From NCBI GenBank assembly GCA_003222815.1, contig QHXC01000419.1:1-37619 (forward strand): 37,619 nucleotides of DNA. Reading direction: 5' to 3'. Each line of letters opens with the position of its first letter. Position 1 is the stretch's first letter. Under the pieces are notes generated by a model, which saw only the letters and a list, made by a program, of their open reading frames with translations, made no database searches and was not told the origin of the DNA. Positions 1-8,351 of the stretch are shown here, one piece after another. The DNA is from Acidobacteriota bacterium. Lineage in GTDB: Bacteria > Acidobacteriota > Terriglobia > 20CM-2-55-15. The position numbers and the translations under genes are program-made.

Positions 1-357
1 AACTTTCGCTCCACATTGAGCTGCCATCTCGACCAGATGATCCTGACTCTGGATCACCGTACAACCCGCTTCTTCTTTTATCGCTTTCGCCACAAGGATC
101 GAGCCCACGCGATGTTCTTTCTTTAAAGCACCAGCTAAACCTGACGCGATACACACATCAACCGTTTTCGCGAAAAGCTGTCGAAGCTCACTTTGGAGAT
201 GCCGCGTTCCGATGCCCGTGATCACAGCGTAAAGTTCATCCTGGCCATCCCGAGTCCGATATATCGGCGCTCCAGCACCTTTAACCCTTGTGAATCCGGA
301 TAGCCGGCGCCACGTTGTGAACTCGGAAGGAACAGCAAAGGAAACGACGATCCTCAT
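1..357 (-). CDS. hpnG: Hopanoid-associated nucleoside phosphorylase (HpnG-like), partial, runs off left edge
   Basis: Hand translation of the reverse complement from ATG at 357: MRIVVSFAVPSEFTTWRRLSGFTRV...ITGIGTRHLQSELRQLF...CIASGLAGALKKEHRVGSILVAKAIKEEAG, a nucleoside phosphorylase/MTAN-like pattern. ATGA overlap with the hpnA stop. Next to shc/hpnH/hpnA. Confidence 0.7.
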   Translation of the reverse strand, partial: MRIVVSFAVPSEFTTWRRLSGFTRVKGAGAPIYRTRDGQDELYAVITGIGTRHLQSELRQLFAKTVDVCIASGLAGALKKEHRVGSILVAKAIKEEAGCTVIQSQDHLVEMAAQCGAKV

Positions 358-1288
358 AGCTTGTGAACCGCCCCGGCGCTGTGCGCCACCGCTCCTAGGT
401 CAGGAGGGAAACATTTTCCTCCGGCAACGTATGCATTCGCGATGTACCAACGGGCAGCGCGTGCCAACGCAGCCTCAATGCTGCCTGGCCGAAATCCCAA
501 TTCGCGCGTGGCGAGCGAGCTATCAACGAACATCAGGTGACGCGCCATGCGAACACCTTCGAGCGGAATGCGTGGCTCACGGCCGGTGACCGCAGAATGC
601 AAGTTTTCGGCGTAACCGGCGAGAAGAGCAATCGCGTAGGGCAGCCGCAGCCGGGGAGCCGTACGGCCGGTGAGACCAGCAAGCGCATCAAGAAACTCCT
701 TCAGAGTCATGTTGCGCCCGCCGAGGATGTACCGCTGGCCAATGCGTCCACGTTCCGCCGCAAGCCAATGCCCCTCAGCGACGTCTTCAACTCCAACAAC
801 ATTCAGTCCCGTATCTACGTAGGCCGGCATCCGGCCATTCAGAAAATCGACAATGATTCGGCCCGTCGGGGTTGGTTTCCAGTCGCCTGGTCCAACAGGC
901 GTTGTGGGATTGACGATCACCGCAGGAAGACCCTTTGCCGCAGCGTTCAGCACCTCCTGTTCGGCCAAAAACTTGGATTTCTTGTAATGGCCAATCATCT
1001 CCCGAACGCTGGCCTTCGTGGCTTCGTTCGGCAACTGCCCACGGCGAGGCACTGCAATTGTTCCGACTGTGCTGGTATAGATGAAGCGCTCCACGCCTGC
1101 TTCACGCGAGGCACGGATCAGATTACGTGTTCCGACGACATTGTTGTCATAAATCTCGTTGGGATTTCTTGCCCACAACCGATAGTCCGCAGCAACATGG
1201 AAAACCTGTCTCACACCTTCGAGCGCTTTGCGCAACGAAGACGGGTCGCGCAAGTCCCCATAGACACACTCGCAGGCCAGACCTTCAT
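354..1288 (-). pseudogene. hpnA: Hopanoid-associated sugar epimerase HpnA, N-terminal Rossmann segment missing
   Basis: ECVYGDLRDPSSLRKALEGVRQVFHVAADYRLWARNPNEIYDNNVVGTRNLIRASREAGVERFIYTSTVGTIAV...YKKSKFLAEQEV is typical HpnA. The expected N-terminal TGATGFVG region is absent; ATGAAGGTC (MKV) is followed directly by GLACECVYGDL in another frame, so the sequence is read through from hpnH. Confidence 0.75.
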
Positions 1289-2226
1289 TGGTGTGGGGGG
1301 AGGCTGTGGGTCGAATCGGATTTGAAAATTGCCACTTGAGCAATTTCCAGTTATCACCCAATTTGCGGTTGGCGCCCAACACTGCGGAGGGCTCGTAGCC
1401 GGCATGAACCATGCAATCTTCACAACGCGGATCACGTCCGCGACCGTATTTTTCCCAGGGCGTTTTTTCGATCAAGTCCTTGAATGTGGCGTGATGGGCG
1501 TCGGTCATCAGGTAGCACGGCCCTTTCCACCCACGCGGGTTATAGGTGGGATTACCCCAAGCCGTGCACATCATCTCGCGATCGCCGGAGAGAAACTCCA
1601 AATAGATCGGTGACGTCATCAGCCTGAACTGCTCGAGGAGTGTTCGAGCGGATCGAAACTTTTCGCGAATATCATTGCGAGACATGAAGATCTCTTTGGC
1701 CTGTACCGCCGCATACGAATACGCGGGCGAGATCATAAAGCCGTCTACGTTCAACGTAGAAAGATACTCGAATAGTTCCTTGATTTCGTGCAGGTCTGTT
1801 TCTTTGAAAATCGTCGTGTTTGTGCAAACCAGGAAGCCGGCCGCTTTTGCCGCTTTGATGCCATCGATCGCTTCACGAAAAACACCTTTGCGCTCGACGC
1901 AAAGATCGTGGGTTTTTTCGAGTCCGTCCAGATGCACGTTGAAGAACAGCCGCGATGATGGCGTGAATTCGTGCAGCCTTTTGCGAATGAACATTCCATT
2001 CGTGAGCTCCGCACTCATCGAGCGCATTCAAGCACTGTTCCACCGTGAGCTTTTCTCTGATGGTATCCACATATTCCCGAATACGGCCGCAGCCGGTGCA
2101 CGTCAAATTGCAAGCGTGTAGAGGCTCGAGCATCATCACGAGTGGAAATTTCTCGACGCCACGAAGGCGCTTGCCTGCAATGTAGGTCGACATGCTGGCA
2201 GTCAGACTAATCGGAAATCTCACCAA
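1286..2226 (-). pseudogene. hpnH: Hopanoid biosynthesis radical SAM protein HpnH, internal deletion with frameshift
   Basis: Frame 1 (from 2226): VRFPISLTASMSTYIAGKRLRGVEKFPLVMMLEPLHACNLTCTGCGRIREYVDTIREKLTVEQCLNALDECGA. Frame 2 resumes with TNGMFIRKRLHEFTPSSRLFFNVHLDGLEKTHDLCVERKGVF...CEDCMVHAGYEPSAV. The intervening GGEP-containing block is absent. Confidence 0.8.
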
Positions 2227-4169
2227 GTCCTCCCCTGTTCACCACGATGTTCCGCAAGCCGGCGATAACGAGCCAGCGCGTAAAGAGGAAAATAATGCCG
2301 ATACAAGTGGTACTTCAGATAGAAAACCCTTGGGAAACCTGTACCGGTAAAGTGTTGTTCATCCCACGTACCGTCGCTGTTTTGTTGGTCGATAAGATAG
2401 TTCAGACCGCGCTGAACGGCAGGATCGTTGGGAGGCGCGGCGGTGAGCAATCCCAGCACAGCCCAGGCCGTTTGTGAGGGCGTTCCTTCCCCTTGCCCCA
2501 TGAAGCCCGGATCGTCGTAGGACGAACACTGCTCTCCAAAGCTTCCATCTGCGTGCTGAACCGATCGCAGCCATTCGATGGAGCGGTCCATAACACCATC
2601 GGGTTTTACTCCGGCGGCGGTGAGAGCGCGCAACACACCGCTGGTTCCGTAAATGTAATTCACTCCCCAACGGCCATACCACGCGCCTTGAGGCGTCTGT
2701 TCTCTTCTCAGATACTCCACTGCGCGCTGAATTCTTGGATGCGCGGTTGTCCACCCGAATCGACCCAAGCATTCAACTACACGCGCCGTCACATCCGGCG
2801 ATGAGGGATCGAGCATTGCGTTGTGGTCGGCGAAGGGAATGTGATTAAGCAGCGTCCGATCATTGTCCCGATCAAATGCGCCCCACCCTCCATCCTTGTT
2901 CTGCATGCTCACCATCCACTTGATGCCTCGATCAATTGCCTGGTTCAGACGCGCGTGATCCGGATAGGATATGTTTTGAAGCGCCATCAACACAAACGCA
3001 GTATCGTCGACGTCGGGATAAAAATCGTTGCTAAACTCGAAAGCCCACCCGCCGGGAGCTGCTTCGCGGTTCTTGATCTGCCAGTCGCCGCGTCCGAGGA
3101 TCTGCTTGTCCAGAAGCCATTCGACCGCCCTGCACAGAGCCGGATGATCGGCAGGCGCGCCCGCCTCGATGAGCGTGAACAACGCGATGGCCGTGTCCCA
3201 AACGGGCGACAAACAAGGCTGCAACCGCATAGTCTCGGCTTCTTCAATTTCAAACCGGCCGAACTCGTCAATCTGCTTGGTGGTCAGGGGGTGATCCGGT
3301 GGGCAACCAAGCGAGATCAGCGCGAAAATCGAGTTCATCATTGCCGGATATATTGCGGCTAAACCTTCCGATCTCTGGAAATGCTCCCGTATCCATTCGG
3401 CCGCGCGGTGCACGGCGCGTTCACGGCCAGGCTTCCATGGAGAGCGGTCGTAGAGTTTCAACGATCGATCGAGAGCAAGAAACGCATTTCGCCAGGTGAT
3501 TTTCGGCTCGAACTCGAACGCTGCCGTTTTTCGTGACGGATCGCAAAACAGTTCATCGACGCGAAATTGCACGGGCCAACACGGCTTGCGAGCATAAAGG
3601 ATCGTTAGAGGAATGACAATGGCTCGCGTCCACGACGACATTTCATAGATGTTAATGTATGCCCATTTCGGCAAGAACATCAACTCCGGCGGGATTGCCG
3701 GAACCATGTCCCAGCCGATAATGCCGGCGAGAGCCAGATAAAGTCGAGTGAAAGAATTCGTGCGCTCCAGTCCGCCCAGCCGGTGGACTCGCTGGCAGGC
3801 GCGGAGCATGTGCTCCGATTGAGGTGAATCTCCAGCAAGTCGCAATCCGAAGTATCCCTTGACCGTGGCATTCACTTCTGAGGGACCGCCGAAAAAGATG
3901 TTCCAGCCGCCGTCGGGGAGTTGTCTTTGGCGAACGTATTCTGCAAGCTTCGCCACGCGATCGCGATCGAACCGTCCAAGCACATGGAGATAAAAGATGT
4001 AATCCGACTCAAGAGTGGTGTCAGCTTCGAGTTCCCCCAACCAATAGCTGCCCTCACGCTGCAAAGACAAAAGAGAAGAGACAGCGCCCTCAATAGCGCT
4101 ATGAAGCCGAGCCGTCTGCGCCGAGATGAAACCTGCGGGTTGCGTTTCGAATTCAACTTCCTGTGACAT
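2220..4169 (-). CDS. shc: Squalene-hopene cyclase
   Basis: 649 aa; multiple QW-type repeats (DGGWGAFD, PQGAWYGRWGVNYIYGTSGVL, DGTWDEQHFTGTGFPRVFYLKYHLYRHYFPLYAL) and the catalytic DVDDTA motif. Confidence 0.95.
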   Translation of the reverse strand: MSQEVEFETQPAGFISAQTARLHSAIEGAVSSLLSLQREGSYWLGELEADTTLESDYIFYLHVLGRFDRDRVAKLAEYVRQRQLPDGGWNIFFGGPSEVNATVKGYFGLRLAGDSPQSEHMLRACQRVHRLGGLERTNSFTRLYLALAGIIGWDMVPAIPPELMFLPKWAYINIYEMSSWTRAIVIPLTILYARKPCWPVQFRVDELFCDPSRKTAAFEFEPKITWRNAFLALDRSLKLYDRSPWKPGRERAVHRAAEWIREHFQRSEGLAAIYPAMMNSIFALISLGCPPDHPLTTKQIDEFGRFEIEEAETMRLQPCLSPVWDTAIALFTLIEAGAPADHPALCRAVEWLLDKQILGRGDWQIKNREAAPGGWAFEFSNDFYPDVDDTAFVLMALQNISYPDHARLNQAIDRGIKWMVSMQNKDGGWGAFDRDNDRTLLNHIPFADHNAMLDPSSPDVTARVVECLGRFGWTTAHPRIQRAVEYLRREQTPQGAWYGRWGVNYIYGTSGVLRALTAAGVKPDGVMDRSIEWLRSVQHADGSFGEQCSSYDDPGFMGQGEGTPSQTAWAVLGLLTAAPPNDPAVQRGLNYLIDQQNSDGTWDEQHFTGTGFPRVFYLKYHLYRHYFPLYALARYRRLAEHRGEQGRTW

Positions 4170-4178
4170 CCGCCTAGA

Positions 4179-5162
4179 TCAGGAAACCACTCGTTCGAAT
4201 TTTTCTAGTGCAGCCGGTAACGGGAATTGAACATCCTCTTCAATGAATTCTAGCTCTTCAACGTGCCTGAATCCTCGGACTCCCAGGTCCTCCACTACTT
4301 CTTGGACAAGAATTTCCGGCGTCGATGCGCCTGCTGTCACGCCAATATCAAAACAGCTCTCGAGCCATTCGGCGCGAACATCCTGCGCGTTTGCAATCAA
4401 GTAGGCCGGTGTTCCTGCACTTTGGGCCACTTCGACCAGCCGATTTGAGTTGGAGCTGTTCCGCGCCCCAACCACAAGAATGAGATCGGCCCTTTCCGCA
4501 AGCGTCTTGACGGCTGCCTGGCGGTTCTGCGTCGCGTAACAGATATCGGAACTGGGTGGAGAGATGATTGACGGAAACCGCTGTTGCAAGCGATCGACAA
4601 TGGCCCGCGTATCATCCAAACTCAGCGTTGTTTGAGTCGCATAGATGACGCGGTCTGGTTGCACGTTCTCCAGAGCGTCGACGTCTTCGATATTGGAAAC
4701 CAAGTGAATCGAATCGGGCGCTTCACCGAATGTTTCGATGACCTCGTCATGATTCCGATGGCCAATCAGGATGATGCTGTAGTTTTCACGCGCGTATCGC
4801 ATCACCTCGATGTGAACCTTGGTGACAAGCGGGCAAGTTGCGTCGATCACGCGCAGCCTGCGCTTCTGCGCTTCTTCTCGAACCGCTGGCGCGACGCCAT
4901 GTGCGCTGAATATAGTGACAGCGCCATGCGGCACCTCATCCAGGCCCTCCACGAAGACAGCCCCCTCGGCCGCCAGCTGCTCCACGACAAACTGGTTGTG
5001 GACGATCTCCTTGCGGACGTAAACCGGCCGGCCCAATCGCTCCAGAGCGATTCTCACGATATCGATCGCCCGAATGACGCCGGCGCAAAATCCTCGGGGT
5101 TTTGGGAGTAACACGGTTTTCTGTTTCCCAACACCAGCTTTGCTCGAATTGAAGTCTCGCAT
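4179..5162 (-). CDS. ispH: 4-hydroxy-3-methylbut-2-enyl diphosphate reductase (IspH/LytB)
   Basis: 327 aa; KPRGFCAGVIRAIDIV, VYVRKEIVHNQFVV, IFSAHGVAP, DATCPLVTKVH, GHRNHDEVIET, TQTTLS, SSNSNRL, TAGASTPEILVQEV. Confidence 0.95.
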   Translation of the reverse strand: MRDFNSSKAGVGKQKTVLLPKPRGFCAGVIRAIDIVRIALERLGRPVYVRKEIVHNQFVVEQLAAEGAVFVEGLDEVPHGAVTIFSAHGVAPAVREEAQKRRLRVIDATCPLVTKVHIEVMRYARENYSIILIGHRNHDEVIETFGEAPDSIHLVSNIEDVDALENVQPDRVIYATQTTLSLDDTRAIVDRLQQRFPSIISPPSSDICYATQNRQAAVKTLAERADLILVVGARNSSNSNRLVEVAQSAGTPAYLIANAQDVRAEWLESCFDIGVTAGASTPEILVQEVVEDLGVRGFRHVEELEFIEEDVQFPLPAALEKFERVVS

Positions 5163-5331
5163 CGGAACACCCCAGACCGACTGAATCAGTTGATGTGATT
5201 ACTACGCTACTTCCAGACTGTGCTAGGCCCGTTACTCTGAAATGTTAAGCAGTCTATCCTAACACGGGCAAGTAACACATTAATGCTGCTTTGAAGAAAC
5301 TCGAAGAAAGAATCCAAACGGCGTCAGACCT

Positions 5332-6018
5332 CTAAATCCTCTTCAACCAAACTTTGGCTTCTCGATAGTGGGAAAAACCGCGCTCTTCGATCTTGAATTC
5401 CGGTGTGTGTGCGATGACACGGGAATCGTGAACACGGGATTGATGTTTCACGTGAAGCATTTCGTGAAACATCACATACTCGACGACGTACAGAGGGACA
5501 TTGGTCGTGTCAAAGACGCGGCTGATGAAGATCGTTTGGTGGGTGGCATCATATCGGCCAAGCACATAGCGCGACTTCTTGGCGGACCAGGAAAGCCGCG
5601 GCTTGTCAATACTGCCGCCGAAGTACTGTTCGTTCAGACGGTCGAATAAGACGTTGAGATCGCAGTGACGGCCAAGGGAGGTCGTCGCCCGCATGATGCG
5701 GCATCGGCCGTTGCGCGCGATGCGCGCTCGTTCCTGAATTTCGTCACTGAGAATGAAGATTCGGTACCTGCGGTGATAGACGCTATCGATTTTTTTGCGA
5801 TATAGCTTGGCGAGCAGAATGAGAGCCAGCGAATAACAAACTTCGGATGGAGCATCCGTAAAGATGTCGCTCAAACGGATGATCAGCCGGGATTCGTGCA
5901 ACCGGGCGGTGTGGTTGAGGCCCGCAAATGGGAAGAACTCGACTTTGATTTCGGGAACAGGCGTTCGCGGCCGGAGCCGGCGATGGGCTGCCCTGAAGAT
6001 TAATTCCAAATCGTGCAT
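5332..6018 (-). CDS. SprT-like zinc metallopeptidase domain protein
   Basis: LNEQYFGGSIDKPRLSWSAKKSRYVLGRYDATHQTIFISRVFDTTNVPLYVVEYVMFHEMLHVKH; HExxH zinc motif. Start set at internal ATG 6018 (MHDLELIF) because the upstream extension is repeat-derived. Confidence 0.75.
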   Translation of the reverse strand: MHDLELIFRAAHRRLRPRTPVPEIKVEFFPFAGLNHTARLHESRLIIRLSDIFTDAPSEVCYSLALILLAKLYRKKIDSVYHRRYRIFILSDEIQERARIARNGRCRIMRATTSLGRHCDLNVLFDRLNEQYFGGSIDKPRLSWSAKKSRYVLGRYDATHQTIFISRVFDTTNVPLYVVEYVMFHEMLHVKHQSRVHDSRVIAHTPEFKIEERGFSHYREAKVWLKRI

Positions 6019-6020
6019 GA

Positions 6021-6089
6021 GGGGCCAGGGGTCAGGGATCCAGGAAAAGAGTTCGCCCCGGTCCCTGATCCCTGTCGCCTGATCCCTCA
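6021..6089. repeat. Imperfect palindromic element of GGGATC(A)GGG units
   Basis: GGGGCCAGGGGTCAGGGATCCAGG...CCCCGGTCCCTGATCCCTGTCGCCTGATCCCTC; inverted arms of CAGGGATC/GATCCCTG units between two co-directional genes. Confidence 0.65.
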
Positions 6090-6704
6090 CCGCCGCTTCT
6101 TCTCCGTTTTCGGCACGACGCCCAAGGCCTCTTTGGTGCTGCTGAGGGCCTCTTTTGCTTTATCCATCGCGTCGTCCATGGCGGCGCGCTCGCTATCATT
6201 CTTCGGCTGGAATTTTTCGACGAGCGGCATGGTTTCTCGAAGAAACTTTTCCAGGTCCTCGAGTGGGTTTCGGACATCGAGCTTGCGGCCGTAGGCGTCG
6301 TCGATGTTCGTCATGACTTCTTCTATGGCCTGAATATAGCCCCGGAGAAGCTCGGAGCGCGTGAAGTCTGCAAGGTAGGCCATGGGGTCTTCCGGAGGCT
6401 TCCGGGTACTCGGTGCCGTACCGGCCTTCTGCTGTTCTTTCAGTCGCCTCTGCTGTTCCTTCCGTTCTTTTTCCTTTTCCTTTTCGTTCTGCTGCATCAA
6501 CCCGAGGAAGATAAGGCGCCGTTCCGCAAGCTTGAAATAGACGGGAGCGCGAAGGGCGAGTTCCTGAGCATCGCGGATCAGGTCGAGCTCGTCGTCGGTG
6601 AAATAATCCTTTTTAGGAGCCGCGGAACAGGGGCCGAAGCCCGCAGATGCAAGTGTGCCCATGAGAAAGGAAATCAGAAGACTAACCCTTGCGAGATGGC
6701 GCAT
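6087..6704 (-). CDS. Hypothetical secreted protein, coiled-coil
   Basis: 205 aa with signal peptide-like N-terminus MRHLARVSLLISFLMGTLASAGFGPCSAA and a KEKEKERKEQQRRLKEQQK charged region. Confidence 0.6.
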   Translation of the reverse strand: MRHLARVSLLISFLMGTLASAGFGPCSAAPKKDYFTDDELDLIRDAQELALRAPVYFKLAERRLIFLGLMQQNEKEKEKERKEQQRRLKEQQKAGTAPSTRKPPEDPMAYLADFTRSELLRGYIQAIEEVMTNIDDAYGRKLDVRNPLEDLEKFLRETMPLVEKFQPKNDSERAAMDDAMDKAKEALSSTKEALGVVPKTEKKRR

Positions 6705-7197
6705 TTTGTTCTCCGAAGAGGGCCTTCAGCAATTGATCACGAATAGCGGAGGCTTCTTCTTTGGCCTTTTGAACCGGTTCCCGCTGGTCGAATGACAACC
6801 CTTGCCCGATATCTTCAAGCTGCCTGACCTGGCGGCGCAGGGCGATTTCCAGGTCCTTAAAACCCTTGGGCTTCTTGTGCGCGTCACGGCCAGTCCTAAA
6901 CATGGTTTGGTGAGCGTCTTGAATCGCGGCGCGGTACTCGTCAAGGCGCTGCTCCAATCGTTCCTGATCGCCGGCATTGGCCGCATCGCTCACGAAAGTC
7001 AGAAGAATTTCTGCGATTCTGATTTCTGTCTTGGTACGATCGACGGGATCGGTCGCCCTTTTTAGCTTGTCTTTCTCTCTTTCAAGCCGTTCAAGCCGTT
7101 TGTCATATTGAGCGCGCAATGAGGAAGATCGAATAGCGCATGAGCTGATGCTGAAGAAAATCAGCAATACCAGAAATCGCTTTGTCGCCCACATCAC
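6682..7197 (-). CDS. Hypothetical secreted/lipoprotein-like helical protein
   Basis: 171 aa; MMWATKRFLVLLIFFSISSCAIRSSSLR then a charged helical region; overlaps and is probably co-translated with the 205-aa gene. Confidence 0.6.
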   Translation of the reverse strand: MMWATKRFLVLLIFFSISSCAIRSSSLRAQYDKRLERLEREKDKLKRATDPVDRTKTEIRIAEILLTFVSDAANAGDQERLEQRLDEYRAAIQDAHQTMFRTGRDAHKKPKGFKDLEIALRRQVRQLEDIGQGLSFDQREPVQKAKEEASAIRDQLLKALFGEQNAPSRKG

Positions 7198-7210
7198 AAT
7201 ACCGCGTGTC

Positions 7211-8317
7211 TCACTTCCTCAGACGGCGCTCGAGCGTCTTGGCCCGCTGGCGCGCCTGGAAGGACCTCGCATCGTTTGAACCATCATCGAGTTCCAAAAA
7301 TTTATTATAGTGCACGGCCGCTTCCTTTGCGTTTCCTAATTTGTCCAAACAGGTGGCTAAAACAAAGTGGCCCAGGGCCTGCTGCGGTCTCAGTTCCACA
7401 ACACGCGTGAGCATTTGTGCAGCCCGCGCCCAATCTTCCTGGCCATAGAAAATCGATCCGAGCGTTGCGTAGGCTTCGACGGAATCTGGCTTGAGGCGCA
7501 GCAACTGCTCGAGCGTGGCAACCGCTTGCGGATAAGATTTCAGTTGCGCGTAGGACTTGCCCAGCAGGTATAGATAATCGGGGTTGCCTGGCTCCGCTTT
7601 GGTTAGCTCTTCCAACAGTGGCAGGGCTTCGCCGTAATTCTTGTTCTCGAAGTAAGAGACGGCCAACTCGAGGCGCGATTCTGGCAGTAACGGACGTAAG
7701 ATATCGATCGCCTTCGCGAGTTCTCCGGCCCCGCGGTAAATGATTCCGAGCTGCCGGCGAACGTTTTTGTTCGCGGGATCCAATTGGCTGGCCTTCTCGA
7801 GATGCATTCGAGATTTCGCTTCGTCGTTCCGTAGGTGCTCCGCTTCGCTGAGCGCAATGTAAAGTTCGGGAGAATTCAAATCCTTTTCCGCCGCAGCGAT
7901 AAGGTGGGAATAGGCTTTATCGAGCTCCCGTCCACGCATGTAAAAGAGCCCGAGATTGAGATGTGCTTGCGGATCATCCGGACGAAGCTCCACGGCTTTC
8001 TCATACTGGCCTGCCGCCTCCGATCGTTTTCCGCTTTGATCCAGGAGCAGGGCTAGATTTATCCGCGCTTCGTAAATGCCAGCATCCTGGTCGAGGATTT
8101 TGCGGTATTCCACTATGGCGAGTTCGAAGTCTCCAGCCTTTGTGTAACAAACAGCCAGGTTGAATCGCGACGGAATGTGCGACGGGTCGCTCTGCAGGAT
8201 TTGTTCGAATTTCGCGGCCGCCTCCGCCCAACGTCCGGCATCGAAATCCGCATTAGCAGACCTGTAAATATCGTCGGGGGATTGTACCAGCGCCAGGACG
8301 AGGATGATGGTTGCCAT
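7211..8317 (-). CDS. TPR-repeat protein
   Basis: 368 aa with repeated TPR patterns (FNLAVCYTKAGDFELAIVEYRKIL, INLALLLDQSGKRSEAAGQYEKAVELRPDD, LGLFYMRGRELDKAYSHL...). Confidence 0.8.
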   Translation of the reverse strand: MATIILVLALVQSPDDIYRSANADFDAGRWAEAAAKFEQILQSDPSHIPSRFNLAVCYTKAGDFELAIVEYRKILDQDAGIYEARINLALLLDQSGKRSEAAGQYEKAVELRPDDPQAHLNLGLFYMRGRELDKAYSHLIAAAEKDLNSPELYIALSEAEHLRNDEAKSRMHLEKASQLDPANKNVRRQLGIIYRGAGELAKAIDILRPLLPESRLELAVSYFENKNYGEALPLLEELTKAEPGNPDYLYLLGKSYAQLKSYPQAVATLEQLLRLKPDSVEAYATLGSIFYGQEDWARAAQMLTRVVELRPQQALGHFVLATCLDKLGNAKEAAVHYNKFLELDDGSNDARSFQARQRAKTLERRLRK

Positions 8318-8351
8318 TGCTATTCCGCCTTGGCGCGTGAGAGGCGGCTAC

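Noticed and set aside
537-1325. + strand 262-aa ORF
   Set aside because: Antisense to hpnA with no recognisable family; high-GC shadow ORF.
354-2027. 557-aa ORF as a novel radical SAM-epimerase fusion enzyme
   Set aside because: Each half lacks a required conserved segment (GGEP in HpnH, GxxGxxG in HpnA), and the native hpnA ATG is still visible at 1288; deletion/read-through explains it better than a functional fusion.
5163-5331. Possible small RNA or tRNA in the gap upstream of ispH
   Set aside because: No cloverleaf, terminator hairpin or recognisable RNA family was found by eye; just AT-richer upstream sequence.
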